Source: Nemertoderma westbladi (lineage: Eukaryota > Xenacoelomorpha > Nemertodermatida > Nemertodermatidae). From it: a DNA stretch of 64,000 nt. Below are positions 41,841 to 52,413 of this stretch, piece by piece. Positions within the stretch are counted from its first letter, which is position 1. Every line of letters begins with the position of its first letter. Location: the NCBI GenBank assembly GCA_032718475.1, contig JAUCBJ010009060.1, forward strand, positions 1 to 64,000. The letters are read 5' to 3'. The notes under the pieces are model-generated. The model was not told where the DNA came from. It did no database searches and was given only the letters and a program-made list of their open reading frames with translations. The position numbers were made by a program, and so were the translations under genes.

Positions 41841-43483
41841 TTTATTAATATTATAATGAGTTTATATTTAGGCTAGCGAGCGTCGCTGCCTACCCCAATC
41901 CGCCCCCGGACAGTGCGAGATCCTCAGCACCGATGTGTCGTCGCCGCTGTACTTTCGCCAACGACGTAGCCGCACAACGACAACGACAACCGGTACAAGT
42001 CACTCGACTGTCCGTCCCAAAGGCTTAGATACACCTCAGGTTCTTACTGGAGAGTTAGGGTTACTTTCACAATTGCGACTCGCTACTGTAAACACACCTT
42101 AGTAGTAACATTCGCCTATAAACTCACAAATACCACACACACAACTTGTCACAAATTACACACACGCGGGTCACTTGTCCGTTAGTCAATGCCTTCCAGA
42201 ATGTCACTGTATTATTATGTATCCTTGGATACTATCAGTGCACTATTTATTCTCTATGCTATTCAATGGGACAAGCTTTCTATTGTTCTTTTAACTCAAT
42301 TCTAATTCTAGCGTGGTTGTTGCTATGGTGACATTATGTAAAGCTAGCGGTAGAATTAGGGTAATTCCAATGCATACAGATCTGGGATGTTATTTAATAG
42401 TAATTCTTTAATAGTCAATGTCCTGTTTTATACATGACTTTATGAATTTTATCGGCTATTGACTATGTTTGGGAGACTTTCGCACACTCATACGCATAAT
42501 AAGATAAATCTCCGCTCCCTTGATCTATTAATTAATGGAATTTTGGGAATGTTATAAATTGCGTAAAATGGCAATTTATTAAATCCATTAAAAGATATGA
42601 ATTTAAATTTATTCCCTGAAATTTTATTATTTGATAATTAAATGGACATATTTTGAGTCTAGGACATGTCTGGGGACACAAGATCCTTAATTCTATGAAA
42701 ATTGTCCTTTTAAGGATATCGGTAAATGCTACGATATCTTAATTGACTAGAATTGTTGAAGGATCTGAATTTTACAGATTTTGATTTATTAGATTTGCAA
42801 ATATTAAATAATTAATATTTGAGATGGGCACCGATTTATTCCAGAACTTGTCTGGGGACGTTAAACACTGATTCTAGAATTTGTCTTTCAAGTATATCGG
42901 TGGGTGCCACGATATCTTAATCGACTAGAATTACAGATGGTCAAAGTGTTTAACAGATTTATTTTGCGTTATACGCTACTGTTAAAGGGACATCACGCTA
43001 CTATATGTATTATTTAATATACGGTATGAGAGCAATATCGCACGAAGCAATGTCAGTGTGAAGAGGCAAGTCGTTTCCAAGGTCTACCCAGAGCTTGGTT
43101 TAGCCGAGACACGAGGATCTGAACTTTGCATTCCTAATACTCTGCCTACCAATAATACTTGAATATAGTAGTGGCTTTATTGTACTTTAATAAGTACGGA
43201 CATTTCATCTTACTGTAGTTACGTATTTATAATGTAATACGGACAGTAAAGAAAGAGAAAAAGAATTATTTCTCGCCGTCGCACTAAATATAATATAAGT
43301 AATTACGTACGCAATAAACACGAATATATTGCACTATTCTACTAAATAATCTCTAAAATAACATGTTACTAAATAAAATTAAATAAAACGATTAAAATAA
43401 AATTATATAATAATACATACATAAATATAAAAATAAAACAAATACAAATATAATAATATGGTCACACACCCACTCCAGCCATT
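41841..43483. other. 3' non-coding region of BEL element B
   Basis: Aligns with about 17500-19416 of element A, but has only one copy of the 260-bp segment starting AAGTACGGACATTTCATC (43192-43452). No gene. Confidence 0.6.
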
Positions 43484-46400
43484 TTAAGTTGGGGAGTCCC
43501 TAGATGTTTGTTGGATTAGGGAGGTGGTCGTGGGAAGAGTATCTTGTCTCCCATAGTTTCCGGAGAGTTCTCTGTCTCTTTCCAGTAAACATAAACGTCC
43601 CACCGGGCGATTGAGCTGTTGAGTCTCAAAGACTATCCCTGGTTTCTTAAAGTTACGCCGCATTACGACGAGTTCTACTGATCGCACCAAACCATCGCTC
43701 GAGATATGAGTCTCGATGATACGTCCTGTTTGCCATCGCTTACGTGGGAGATCGGGGTCCACAATAAGCACCATGTCTCCAGCGCTGACGTTTTCTTGCT
43801 GCGCAAACCACTTAGTTCGAAGTTGTAGAGTGGGCAGGTAATGTTTCTCGAAATGGTCAGCGAAACGACGGGATAGCAACTGCATAAGTTGCCAGGTTCG
43901 ACGGCAGTACTCGTCTCCGTCTATGATCTCCGATCGTGGGAGCATGGCTACGGGTTTCTTCAGTAGAAAGTGCGCGGGTGTTAGCGCTTCCAGGGAATCA
44001 GGACTTGAAGAGACTGGCATAAGCGGTCTTTCATTGAGATAGGCGGCGATTTCCTCCATTAACGTCCGCAATAGTTCGTCGGTGAGATAAGCGCGACAAG
44101 GCACAATAAAGTGGAACGCAGTCTTCACACTCCTAATCAATCTCTCCCAACTTCCTCCCCACCAAGGGGCGTCGGCGGCGTTGAAGGTCCAGCTAGACGC
44201 TGTTATCTTTAGCTGATCGTCCACCTGTCTTTTGTTCCAGTCCTTTACGTAAGCTTGAATTTCGTTGTTGGCGCCAATGAAGTTCGTTCCCTTATCCGAT
44301 CTCATCGTGTTACTGGTTCCGAAGCGAGCAATCTGTCGTCGTAAACTCAACACGAAGCTGTTGGTGGATAGATCGTTTACCATATCGAGATGGATAGCTC
44401 TACAAGTCATACAAACGAAGATGACACACCATCTCTTGACTATAGTCCGGGCACGATATACTTCAATAGGGCCAAATAAATCCACACCGGTATTAGTAAA
44501 GGGTGGTTCATAAAAGCTTACTCTTTCCCTAGGTAATTCTGCCTCTCGCTGTGTCAAAGGCCTACTGAATGCTTTCCTACAGGGTATGCAGTTCCTAAGA
44601 ACTTGGTTCAGAGCTCTACGGGGTTTATAAAAATAGTAGCGAGTTCGAATTTCGCTCAGAACTCGTTCTCTTCCAGCATGATACAGTTTGCTATGAACAT
44701 CTACAATCATCTTGATTTGTATGTCAAGATTTCTAATGAGTATGGGAAACTTAGTGTCAAAGGATAATGGGGCGTTGGTAAGTCTACCTCCAACACGTAT
44801 TAACCCATCTATCATGGTACTAGAGAAGCGATCCCTTAAGCGCATCTGCGGATTTCTTAACAACAGGAAATACTTATCGGGATCCTCATAGCATTGTAGG
44901 AGTCTCAGCATCTGTTTGTTGGTTTCATCATGCTCCTGGTAACTGATCTTCTCCTTTAGAAACCTGTCGGATACCTTGTATTGGGGAAGATCTTTAACAA
45001 CATGGACTCGTGCAGATGTTGATGGAGCATTATCACTATTGGTCTTTGTCCCGGAGTAACGATGATGAAAACATCGTTTTAAATAGGTGACGGCTTTACA
45101 GAGCCGATTCCAGGAGCTGTAGTGACGTATCGCTCTCTGCAAGAGAGGTGAGAGTCCTTGTGCGATATCTGGTATTCCAGATTTCCAATCCTTGTCACGG
45201 ATTTCCAAGACTTCTTTAGTCGTGGCGGTGGGTTTCTGATCCAAAGCATCTTCTCCGGAAGTAAATAATACAGATAGATCAACCGCAGGTTTAAACAACT
45301 TCGATTTACTCGCTCGAGTTTTGGGTTTAACTGTCTCCGCTCCCTTGGCCTGTCTGATTTCTGCTGTTGTGAGATGGGGAGGCCATTCTTCTTCTTCTCT
45401 GTAGAGAAAGTCGGGTCCACCTAACCATTCGGGAGTATTTACCAATTCCTTTGGAGTCGCTCCTCGGGAAGCGATGTCTGCTGGATTAATCGTTCCGGGG
45501 CAATGTCTCCATTGGTCCATCGTCGTGCGACTAAGTATGATGGCTACTCTGTTGGTAACGAAGACGCTGAACTGACAGACTTCATTGGTTATATACTCTA
45601 ACACGAGTAAAGCGTCGGTCCAATAGACAGTTTTCTCTAATGGATAGTCAATCTGTTCTGTTACATTCCGGCCGATGGCTGTAGCGTATAGAGCCGCCTT
45701 TAACTCCGCTCGAGGAACTTTCAACTTATTGTTGATTAATGCCTTAGAAGTAACTAAGGCGACTTTGATTCCATCCGGAGTTTCCACTCTGAGATAGGCT
45801 ACTATACCTATTCCCATATCGCTGGCGTCTCCGAACACATGGAGTTGATAGGAATACGTAGGGAGAACATGACCAAAATATGAACGGGAAATCATAAAAT
45901 CCTCGATAGCCGGCAGAGAATCTTCCCATTTCATCCATTTCTTTAATAATTCTCCCTTAAGTGGATCGTCCCATGAGTGGTTTTCAAGCCACATTTGTTG
46001 TACCAAACTACGAGCAATCAATATAACTGGGCTAATAAATCCCAATGGATCGAAATAAGTGCTCAGTATACTTAAGCAAATCCATTTGGTTCGAACTGGA
46101 TTATCTCGCTGTTTTAGCTGGAAAAACAGGATATCTCGCTCTGTGTCCCATTTCAAGCCGAGTGTCTTGGTTTCTGGCAGATCATCTTTGATCAAATCTA
46201 GATCTTTCGCCCCTCGATCTTCCGCAGGGATCGACTCCAGAAACTCACGGGAGTTGCTGGTGAATTTCGTTAATCGAAACCCACCTCTTTTTAAGCACTC
46301 TACCGTTCCTTTAGCGACCTCAATGGCTTCCTCAACTGATGGGAGGGACTTCAGATTGTCGTCCATGTATATGTCTCTCTTGATGTTATCGATCACTTCC

Positions 46401-49400
46401 TTAGAGAAGGCCTCTCGGTTGTCCTCTGCAGTGGTACGCACTACCGAACAGGCGTTGGAAGGGCTTGAGATTATCCCAAAGGCCTGGATGGTCATCCAGT
46501 ACTCCACCGGTTTCTGGTTGAGGTCTCCTTCGGGCCACCACAGAAATCGTAGACTATCTCGATCCCTATCCAACACTTTGACTTGTAAGAACATGCCTTC
46601 TATATCGGAGGCGAAAGCAATCGAATATTGTCTCAATCTCAAAAGAATTCCCAACAAAGATTGAAGTAAGTTGGGTCCGGGTAACAATTCAGAGTTAAGG
46701 GATTGACCCATGTAAAGAGCGGAGCCATCAAACACTACTCTCACCTCATGTGGTTTACCGGGTTTAGGAACGTAATGGTGAGTTAAGTAATACGTTCTTT
46801 CAGTCACAGGTGTTTCTTCCGGTACTCTCTCCGCGTATCCCTTACTAATAAATTTCTCCAGCTGTGTTTGATACATTGCTTTAGCTGAAGAATTAGCCGT
46901 AAGGCGTCGATGGAGTTGCGCGATTCTTTTTTCCGCCAAGGGTCTGTTATTGATGAACTTCGGTTCTCTCTTGCGGAAAGGTAGACCGACTTCATACCTA
47001 CCTTGATCTTTGAGGAAACGTGTAGTTGTCTCTTGGATCTGCTTGGCCCTTTCCTCTTCCACCGACAAGGCTTTATCGTAGGAATTGGGCTCTACCACCT
47101 CTTGCGTAAAGAATCTTACGGCATGTTCATCTCGAGTCTTGGCATTGCAACGCTCAATGACGTCATTTAACTCGTCGTTATAAGCTTCTCGTTCAGTTGG
47201 ATAAAGAAGTTGACATAAGTTCACTTGGTTTTGCCAAGCCTCGTTTTCCTTAAGGAGATCGATGGTATTCTCCTCATCAAAAAGCTGGTGAATGTCGTCG
47301 TTATCTGAGGAGTATGGGGTTCCCTCAGTTAAATCGTCTCCCTCACTAGTATCATCTTCCCATTCACTCACCTGGCAGACGCTCTCTTGCGGTAGTCTTT
47401 CTCTGAGTGTTCTACGGGAAGGGCCAGTAAAGTACCAACCTACTCTAGTTCTTACCGCATAGGTCTGTAGTGGCTGCGGTTGAGCAGGCCGTTTCTCTAA
47501 TGTCTCCAGCGCCTCGTGCGCGTTTTGGCCGATGAGTATTTGCACTCCAGGATAATCAGTCTGGAATCGAGGTATCTTAAGATGTTGGATGCTCTCATCC
47601 TCGTCCCAATTATAAAGGTCTGCTTGAGTAGTAGCGAAGTTCTTTATAGCCACCATTTTCACTGACCTTATGCTATGTTCTCCTAGTTCGTCCTGGGGGG
47701 TGGACAACGCGCCTACATAATAGTCCGCTGTTACTGTAGATTTCCAAACTTGCATAATGCCTGACATATTTAGCTTGGTTCGGAACTTAGGTTGTCCAGC
47801 GAAGATATCTTCGGCTAGTTCTTTATCAATGAATGTTCCTGTGCTGCCGGAGTCCAGGAGGGCGTTGACTATATAGCTCCTTTGAGGTCCATGGACCCGT
47901 AACTGGACTACAGGAAATTCTCGGATTCCTACATTGGAAGTTGGTGCTTTCCACGATGGTTGTCGCTCAGAAGTAGTTAGAATAAAGTCGCTGTCTGTAT
48001 CCTTTTCATATGTGAGTGCTCGATACACTGCGGTATTTATCATGTAACAGGATTCGTTTTCGTCGGAGAACTCGTCCGTATAGAATCCTTCCATCTCAGA
48101 TTGATCAGTGTCGTTCACATCACTGAATTGGACATGTAGTTCGGAATCACTTACCTGATTAGGACTATTTCGATCGAATTCAGCGTGCAACAAGATATGA
48201 TGTTTCGCACCACACTTTGCACACCTTATGTCTGAGTAACAGGTTCGCCGTTGATGTCCTTGTCTGAGGCAGTTATAACACAACCGCTTGTCCCACATGA
48301 CTTCACGCCTCTCAGTTAATGATTTCTTTAGAAATTCATCACACCTATTCAAATGGTGGGTCCCGTCACACAGCGCACATTTCGGTTTGATGTTACTTAC
48401 CTTATTCTGAGTCACATTGTGTACACTTGCCTTTTCTTCGGGCTTTCTCACCTGAATTCTCTTGGGAGACGTAGGAGGAGTTTTTCTTACCTGTTCTCTC
48501 CTGTCATTTGTTCGAGACTTGAATTTACTTACCTGATCTTTAGGCATTTTATTTACGTAATAAGATCTCTCAGTGTCCTTCCCGCTATCTTCTCCTGGAG
48601 AAGTCTGGCTTTCGCCGTCGTCTGTATAACACACTGGTGTTACCTTTCTCCTAGAGACGGGTTTTTCACTTACCTTGTTTTCCGGTGTCTTCTCTCTGGA
48701 CAGTTTCAGGAGCTGTAATTTCACTTCTCCATCTAGGAATGACATGAGATCAGCCATGGTAGGGTCTCGTCGTTGTTGTTCCATCATATATAACACTTTC
48801 TTATCCCAGCGTGTACCTACTCCACCCTTCGGCAAAGTAGAAGCCACTGCTCTAATAACCATAGTGTTCTGATACTCATGAGACTTACCTAGCCAATCTA
48901 ATTGTCTGCAGATCTCCTGGATCTCATCAGAAAACTCGATAATCCCGCTGCTAATAAACTTTCGGGGCGCTACCAACTTTGCATACAAATACCCAGCGAT
49001 GTTATTCCTATTACCATACCTGATGTTTAGTGTATCCCAAACTTGTCTTAATCCGTCTGGATGTCCAATAAACTTTAACGCCATTAACTTGGGAGATCCT
49101 TCCAAGCACTCGATGAGGTATCTAAGTTTTTCTCCATTAGATAGTACAGAGTTCTGTATGTTATCTTTGTAATATTCATTAAAAGGTAACCATTTCATCT
49201 CATCTCCATTGAACTTGACGATCTCTCCCACCTTTACCGCTTGCCGGGCTTCGGTTCTAGCCATTTGACGCGTAAAACTTTCTTGGGCCATCGTGTTATT
49301 TAATATCGAGTTATCGGTATATAAATTTCTCGGATTATGATCAGGTCTATAGGGAATGTCATTATCAACAGGTCTATAATTACCCTTAATAGGGTTCACT

Positions 49401-51604
49401 ATAGGAGTTTCTACTTCGCTAGCAGTATAGATGCGTGTAGGCTCCACACCTTGCGCATGAGATACTTCAGACCTAACAGGTTGACACATTGTTACAGAGG
49501 GTGGTGGTATACCCTTTTGGGTATTTACTAATTTATCGCGTTCTAGCGCGATACTTTGCTGCACTTCTTGCAACTCTAGCCTACTTTCCCTTACTGTGCC
49601 CTTGAATTGCTGAACAGTCTCCTGCATTTGTCCGAGCAGGAGATCCATCCCCCGCCGTCTCTCGTCCACCCATTCGACCGCCGAAGCGGGAGTCGCCAAC
49701 GTTGTAGCGGGCGGACGAGGGACAACGGGCGACAAATTATGAATATTTCGCTCGGAGTCTAGGACCTGAACTGTTTCCTGGGCAGTTCTGCTGGGCACAG
49801 GTAGCTTAGTGCTATGCAGAGGGAATTTGGAGGTAGCTTCAGGGAGCACAGGTGTGTCTATCACCGAAGGGGTGATTTCAAGAACAGGCCTAATTATTTC
49901 AGGCTCATCTACTATAGTAGGGAGTCTTTCTATTTTAATTATTTGGTCTGTGGGCTCTGTACTACCTAAGTTGGTGTTATTTAGTTGCCTTCTAACAGCT
50001 GGAGGCAAATCAGGCAATTTCTGACGGTGGAATGTTCTTTTACGTCTGCTTAGACGAGATCTATTTCCTTTGCCTTCAGTATCGGTGGTATCGCCTTCTT
50101 CAGATGATGTATATCCCTGTCTTTTGGGAGTAGATCGATTCATCATCTGCATATTACTAGCTGTTAACTGTTTATTTATGCAGTCTTGATTCTCCTGAAT
50201 GTTTTCCAATTCTAATTGGGTGATTTCTTCCGCCGCTCTACGTTCTGCTTCTGCCACTGCCATTTCCGCTTTTCTTTTCATTTCGGCTGCTTTTCTTTTC
50301 GCTTCTGCCTCTGCCGCTGCCGCCTTTGCTTCTGCTGCTGTCGCTGCCGCTTTTCTTTCCATCTCGGCTGCTTTACTTTCCTCTTCGGCTGCTTTCCTTT
50401 CTGCTTCGGCAGCTGCTACTGCTGCTTTCTTTCTGTCTTCTATACGTTTTTTCTTTACTTCTTCTTCTTGGACTCGTGTCAGGCGGAGTTGTTCATCAAA
50501 TTTAGCCTGATTCGCAGCCCTCATTTCCACATCGATGGCATCCAACACACGCTGAGTTCCTTCGCTATTAGGGCTAAGTCCATCTAACCTTCTCCTCAAC
50601 TCATCATCACCTAAAAAACGTTGATAGTCTGACAGATAGATGTCAATGGCATCCCTCTTATGCGGCTTCTCTGCCGTCGCCTCACTTTCCACTTGGGAAA
50701 AAGTAGCGTCTGTGGATTCTCCATGGGTTGAGCGCTCCTCCAGCTGAGCTTTCCACTGAGCTGTTCCTTGAACTTGGCGACTCACCCATTGAAACCAAGT
50801 CTTTACGGCAACTTGCAACGACGTGTCTTGTCTTCTTTTAGAAGCCTCTTCAAAGGCTGATAATATTAACCTTATTCGCAGAATTCTTTCTCTTACTTGA
50901 TAAAGCAGCTTTCCCTGCTCTTGAGGTCCCTGAGGTGGTTGCAACAGTTGTCTTTCTACTCGCTCCATAGAGCTGAAGAATCCTTGTGCGTATCCGGCTG
51001 CGGACCTCTTCCATACAGCTGGATCGATAGTTTCCCTGGCTACTCCCATCCGGTGTATGTCTTCCCAGGCAGCTTCTGATAAATCAAACGGGAGTCCGGG
51101 TCCGGGGAAGTTCCATTGCGACTCGACCATGGACTTCAGTTCTTCCCTTGTATACCCAGCATAACTATCTCTAGTTGAGCGCTGACTTCTCGCCCAATCG
51201 ATCTGGTGTTCTTCCACAGCGATCAATAACCTAGTGAGTACGGCTGCAGGAAGGATGAGAAGGGGATCCGAATAAACCTCATCCGTCATCCTTGCTCCAC
51301 GCTCGGGTGTCAGTTCTACCGTATCCTCACTACTGGAGCTATCGGGCCGCTGAGAAATAAGTTCTTGGCTCGCGGGTTGTTGCTGTTCTGCTGCTTCTTG
51401 GTCCCGCTTGACCTGAGCTCGAGTGCCTATGATAGACCTACGATGTTGGACCAGCCTAGGTTCTGTTATTACTACAGGAGGGATGACCTTCCTCACAGTG
51501 GGAGGTGAACTGAACTTACGACTAGACGGTTCTACGCCTCTATCTGAGTCGCAGATAGTTACATCTAATAAACTGTCTGACAGGTTCTGCTTAGTATCAG
51601 ACAT
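43484..51604 (-). CDS. BEL/Pao Gag-Pol polyprotein, intact (2706 aa)
   Basis: One uninterrupted frame carries all replication functions. Gag: low-complexity N-terminus, the DIYLSDYQRFLGDDE block (about 320), an Ala/Glu/Lys coiled coil (about 390-460), a capsid-like region (about 770-970) and zinc knuckles (CxxC near 1076; C1109, C1112, H1117, C1122; CAKC near 1128). Protease: LLDSGSTGTFID with D1251. Reverse transcriptase: FASDIEGMF (D1667) and YMDD (1746-1749). RNase H: FGDASD (D1926), PRAELKA (E1967), WTDAL (D1997). Integrase: H2304, H2309, C2339, C2342 zinc site, then D2375, D2437 and E2487. Gag and Pol share one frame, as is common in BEL/Pao. No inactivating change was seen, so it may be active. 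Its start lies behind two truncated gag copies, so a transcript from the 5' LTR would reach it last. Confidence 0.96.
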   Translation of the reverse strand: MSDTKQNLSDSLLDVTICDSDRGVEPSSRKFSSPPTVRKVIPPVVITEPRLVQHRRSIIGTRAQVKRDQEAAEQQQPASQELISQRPDSSSSEDTVELTPERGARMTDEVYSDPLLILPAAVLTRLLIAVEEHQIDWARSQRSTRDSYAGYTREELKSMVESQWNFPGPGLPFDLSEAAWEDIHRMGVARETIDPAVWKRSAAGYAQGFFSSMERVERQLLQPPQGPQEQGKLLYQVRERILRIRLILSAFEEASKRRQDTSLQVAVKTWFQWVSRQVQGTAQWKAQLEERSTHGESTDATFSQVESEATAEKPHKRDAIDIYLSDYQRFLGDDELRRRLDGLSPNSEGTQRVLDAIDVEMRAANQAKFDEQLRLTRVQEEEVKKKRIEDRKKAAVAAAEAERKAAEEESKAAEMERKAAATAAEAKAAAAEAEAKRKAAEMKRKAEMAVAEAERRAAEEITQLELENIQENQDCINKQLTASNMQMMNRSTPKRQGYTSSEEGDTTDTEGKGNRSRLSRRKRTFHRQKLPDLPPAVRRQLNNTNLGSTEPTDQIIKIERLPTIVDEPEIIRPVLEITPSVIDTPVLPEATSKFPLHSTKLPVPSRTAQETVQVLDSERNIHNLSPVVPRPPATTLATPASAVEWVDERRRGMDLLLGQMQETVQQFKGTVRESRLELQEVQQSIALERDKLVNTQKGIPPPSVTMCQPVRSEVSHAQGVEPTRIYTASEVETPIVNPIKGNYRPVDNDIPYRPDHNPRNLYTDNSILNNTMAQESFTRQMARTEARQAVKVGEIVKFNGDEMKWLPFNEYYKDNIQNSVLSNGEKLRYLIECLEGSPKLMALKFIGHPDGLRQVWDTLNIRYGNRNNIAGYLYAKLVAPRKFISSGIIEFSDEIQEICRQLDWLGKSHEYQNTMVIRAVASTLPKGGVGTRWDKKVLYMMEQQRRDPTMADLMSFLDGEVKLQLLKLSREKTPENKVSEKPVSRRKVTPVCYTDDGESQTSPGEDSGKDTERSYYVNKMPKDQVSKFKSRTNDRREQVRKTPPTSPKRIQVRKPEEKASVHNVTQNKVSNIKPKCALCDGTHHLNRCDEFLKKSLTERREVMWDKRLCYNCLRQGHQRRTCYSDIRCAKCGAKHHILLHAEFDRNSPNQVSDSELHVQFSDVNDTDQSEMEGFYTDEFSDENESCYMINTAVYRALTYEKDTDSDFILTTSERQPSWKAPTSNVGIREFPVVQLRVHGPQRSYIVNALLDSGSTGTFIDKELAEDIFAGQPKFRTKLNMSGIMQVWKSTVTADYYVGALSTPQDELGEHSIRSVKMVAIKNFATTQADLYNWDEDESIQHLKIPRFQTDYPGVQILIGQNAHEALETLEKRPAQPQPLQTYAVRTRVGWYFTGPSRRTLRERLPQESVCQVSEWEDDTSEGDDLTEGTPYSSDNDDIHQLFDEENTIDLLKENEAWQNQVNLCQLLYPTEREAYNDELNDVIERCNAKTRDEHAVRFFTQEVVEPNSYDKALSVEEERAKQIQETTTRFLKDQGRYEVGLPFRKREPKFINNRPLAEKRIAQLHRRLTANSSAKAMYQTQLEKFISKGYAERVPEETPVTERTYYLTHHYVPKPGKPHEVRVVFDGSALYMGQSLNSELLPGPNLLQSLLGILLRLRQYSIAFASDIEGMFLQVKVLDRDRDSLRFLWWPEGDLNQKPVEYWMTIQAFGIISSPSNACSVVRTTAEDNREAFSKEVIDNIKRDIYMDDNLKSLPSVEEAIEVAKGTVECLKRGGFRLTKFTSNSREFLESIPAEDRGAKDLDLIKDDLPETKTLGLKWDTERDILFFQLKQRDNPVRTKWICLSILSTYFDPLGFISPVILIARSLVQQMWLENHSWDDPLKGELLKKWMKWEDSLPAIEDFMISRSYFGHVLPTYSYQLHVFGDASDMGIGIVAYLRVETPDGIKVALVTSKALINNKLKVPRAELKAALYATAIGRNVTEQIDYPLEKTVYWTDALLVLEYITNEVCQFSVFVTNRVAIILSRTTMDQWRHCPGTINPADIASRGATPKELVNTPEWLGGPDFLYREEEEWPPHLTTAEIRQAKGAETVKPKTRASKSKLFKPAVDLSVLFTSGEDALDQKPTATTKEVLEIRDKDWKSGIPDIAQGLSPLLQRAIRHYSSWNRLCKAVTYLKRCFHHRYSGTKTNSDNAPSTSARVHVVKDLPQYKVSDRFLKEKISYQEHDETNKQMLRLLQCYEDPDKYFLLLRNPQMRLRDRFSSTMIDGLIRVGGRLTNAPLSFDTKFPILIRNLDIQIKMIVDVHSKLYHAGRERVLSEIRTRYYFYKPRRALNQVLRNCIPCRKAFSRPLTQREAELPRERVSFYEPPFTNTGVDLFGPIEVYRARTIVKRWCVIFVCMTCRAIHLDMVNDLSTNSFVLSLRRQIARFGTSNTMRSDKGTNFIGANNEIQAYVKDWNKRQVDDQLKITASSWTFNAADAPWWGGSWERLIRSVKTAFHFIVPCRAYLTDELLRTLMEEIAAYLNERPLMPVSSSPDSLEALTPAHFLLKKPVAMLPRSEIIDGDEYCRRTWQLMQLLSRRFADHFEKHYLPTLQLRTKWFAQQENVSAGDMVLIVDPDLPRKRWQTGRIIETHISSDGLVRSVELVVMRRNFKKPGIVFETQQLNRPVGRLCLLERDRELSGNYGRQDTLPTTTSLIQQTSRDSPT

Positions 51605-52413
51605 GTTTATGTGTACAGTTGAATGTCTACTGCTGTATTACAGTCTAAGCAAGTCTAGTAATTCAGTATTAGCTGCTAGCCTAGTAATTAATTACCGGTA
51701 CTGCTACTCAGTGTAGTAGGATATATATATAATATCTTAGAACACCGGTATGCTTATGGTATATATAACTATATAAGTATTATTACAGACTAGGTTTATC
51801 ACAGAATACCGGTATAATTTTAGCACAAATATATATAAATATATAATAGGCCTATCGGGAATACCGGTATACAGCTTACAGTTTGCAGTATATAATTCTG
51901 GACTAGAATTAATTACAAGTACCGGTATAATTTCAGCCTAAATTTATAGAAATAAAGATAATAGGCCAATCGTAAATACCGGTATATCAATTATTTTAAA
52001 TAATTGAATTTCTGAAATTTTTGGGTTACTTGGTTACTTTACTTACTTTATTACCGTTATTTGAGCAGTAGTCCAACTGATATTGAGACCTAATTGTTGT
52101 ATGGTAGGTCTACTATTTATAAATCGTGAGATTTGATTTATAATATATATATACCCGTTTTAATGGGTTTTGTCAATGTTTGAAATAAATGTTATTATTT
52201 CTGGGGAGTAATCACTACACAAAGCGGTGCGCTTTCAGTGAAGTGTTACTTATAGGACACTAAAACAAATAATGCTAATTTACCTAAGTTACTTAATACT
52301 ACAAATTACGTACAATTCGGGTGAGATTACAATCTCTAAATAAACACAAAAATTTACAAAAACACAAAATACGAATTTTCAGGGTAATTTTACAAGAAGT
52401 CTACAAACCAGCC
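46914..52413 (-). repeat. Tandem unit 1 (part of the full gag-pol copy, plus leader)
   Basis: The 5.5-kb stretch from the start of the RT region back through gag and about 0.8 kb of leader recurs head to tail at 52414-57912 and from 57913 on. The first roughly 200 bp differ strongly from the other units; the rest is almost identical. Confidence 0.9.
51605..52413. other. Leader segment between full gag-pol and truncated unit C
   Basis: Corresponds to the gag-proximal 0.8 kb of the element leader (compare 22688-23490 of A). It is non-coding with several ACCGGTA motifs. No LTR or recognisable promoter separates the units. Confidence 0.75.

Noticed and set aside
50199-50587. Open frames on the + strand opposite the Gag coiled coil (and the same at 55699-56087)
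   Set aside because: Shadows of the Ala/Glu/Lys-rich minus-strand coding sequence; the low-complexity Cys/Phe or Ser/Ala products follow from the GCN codons.
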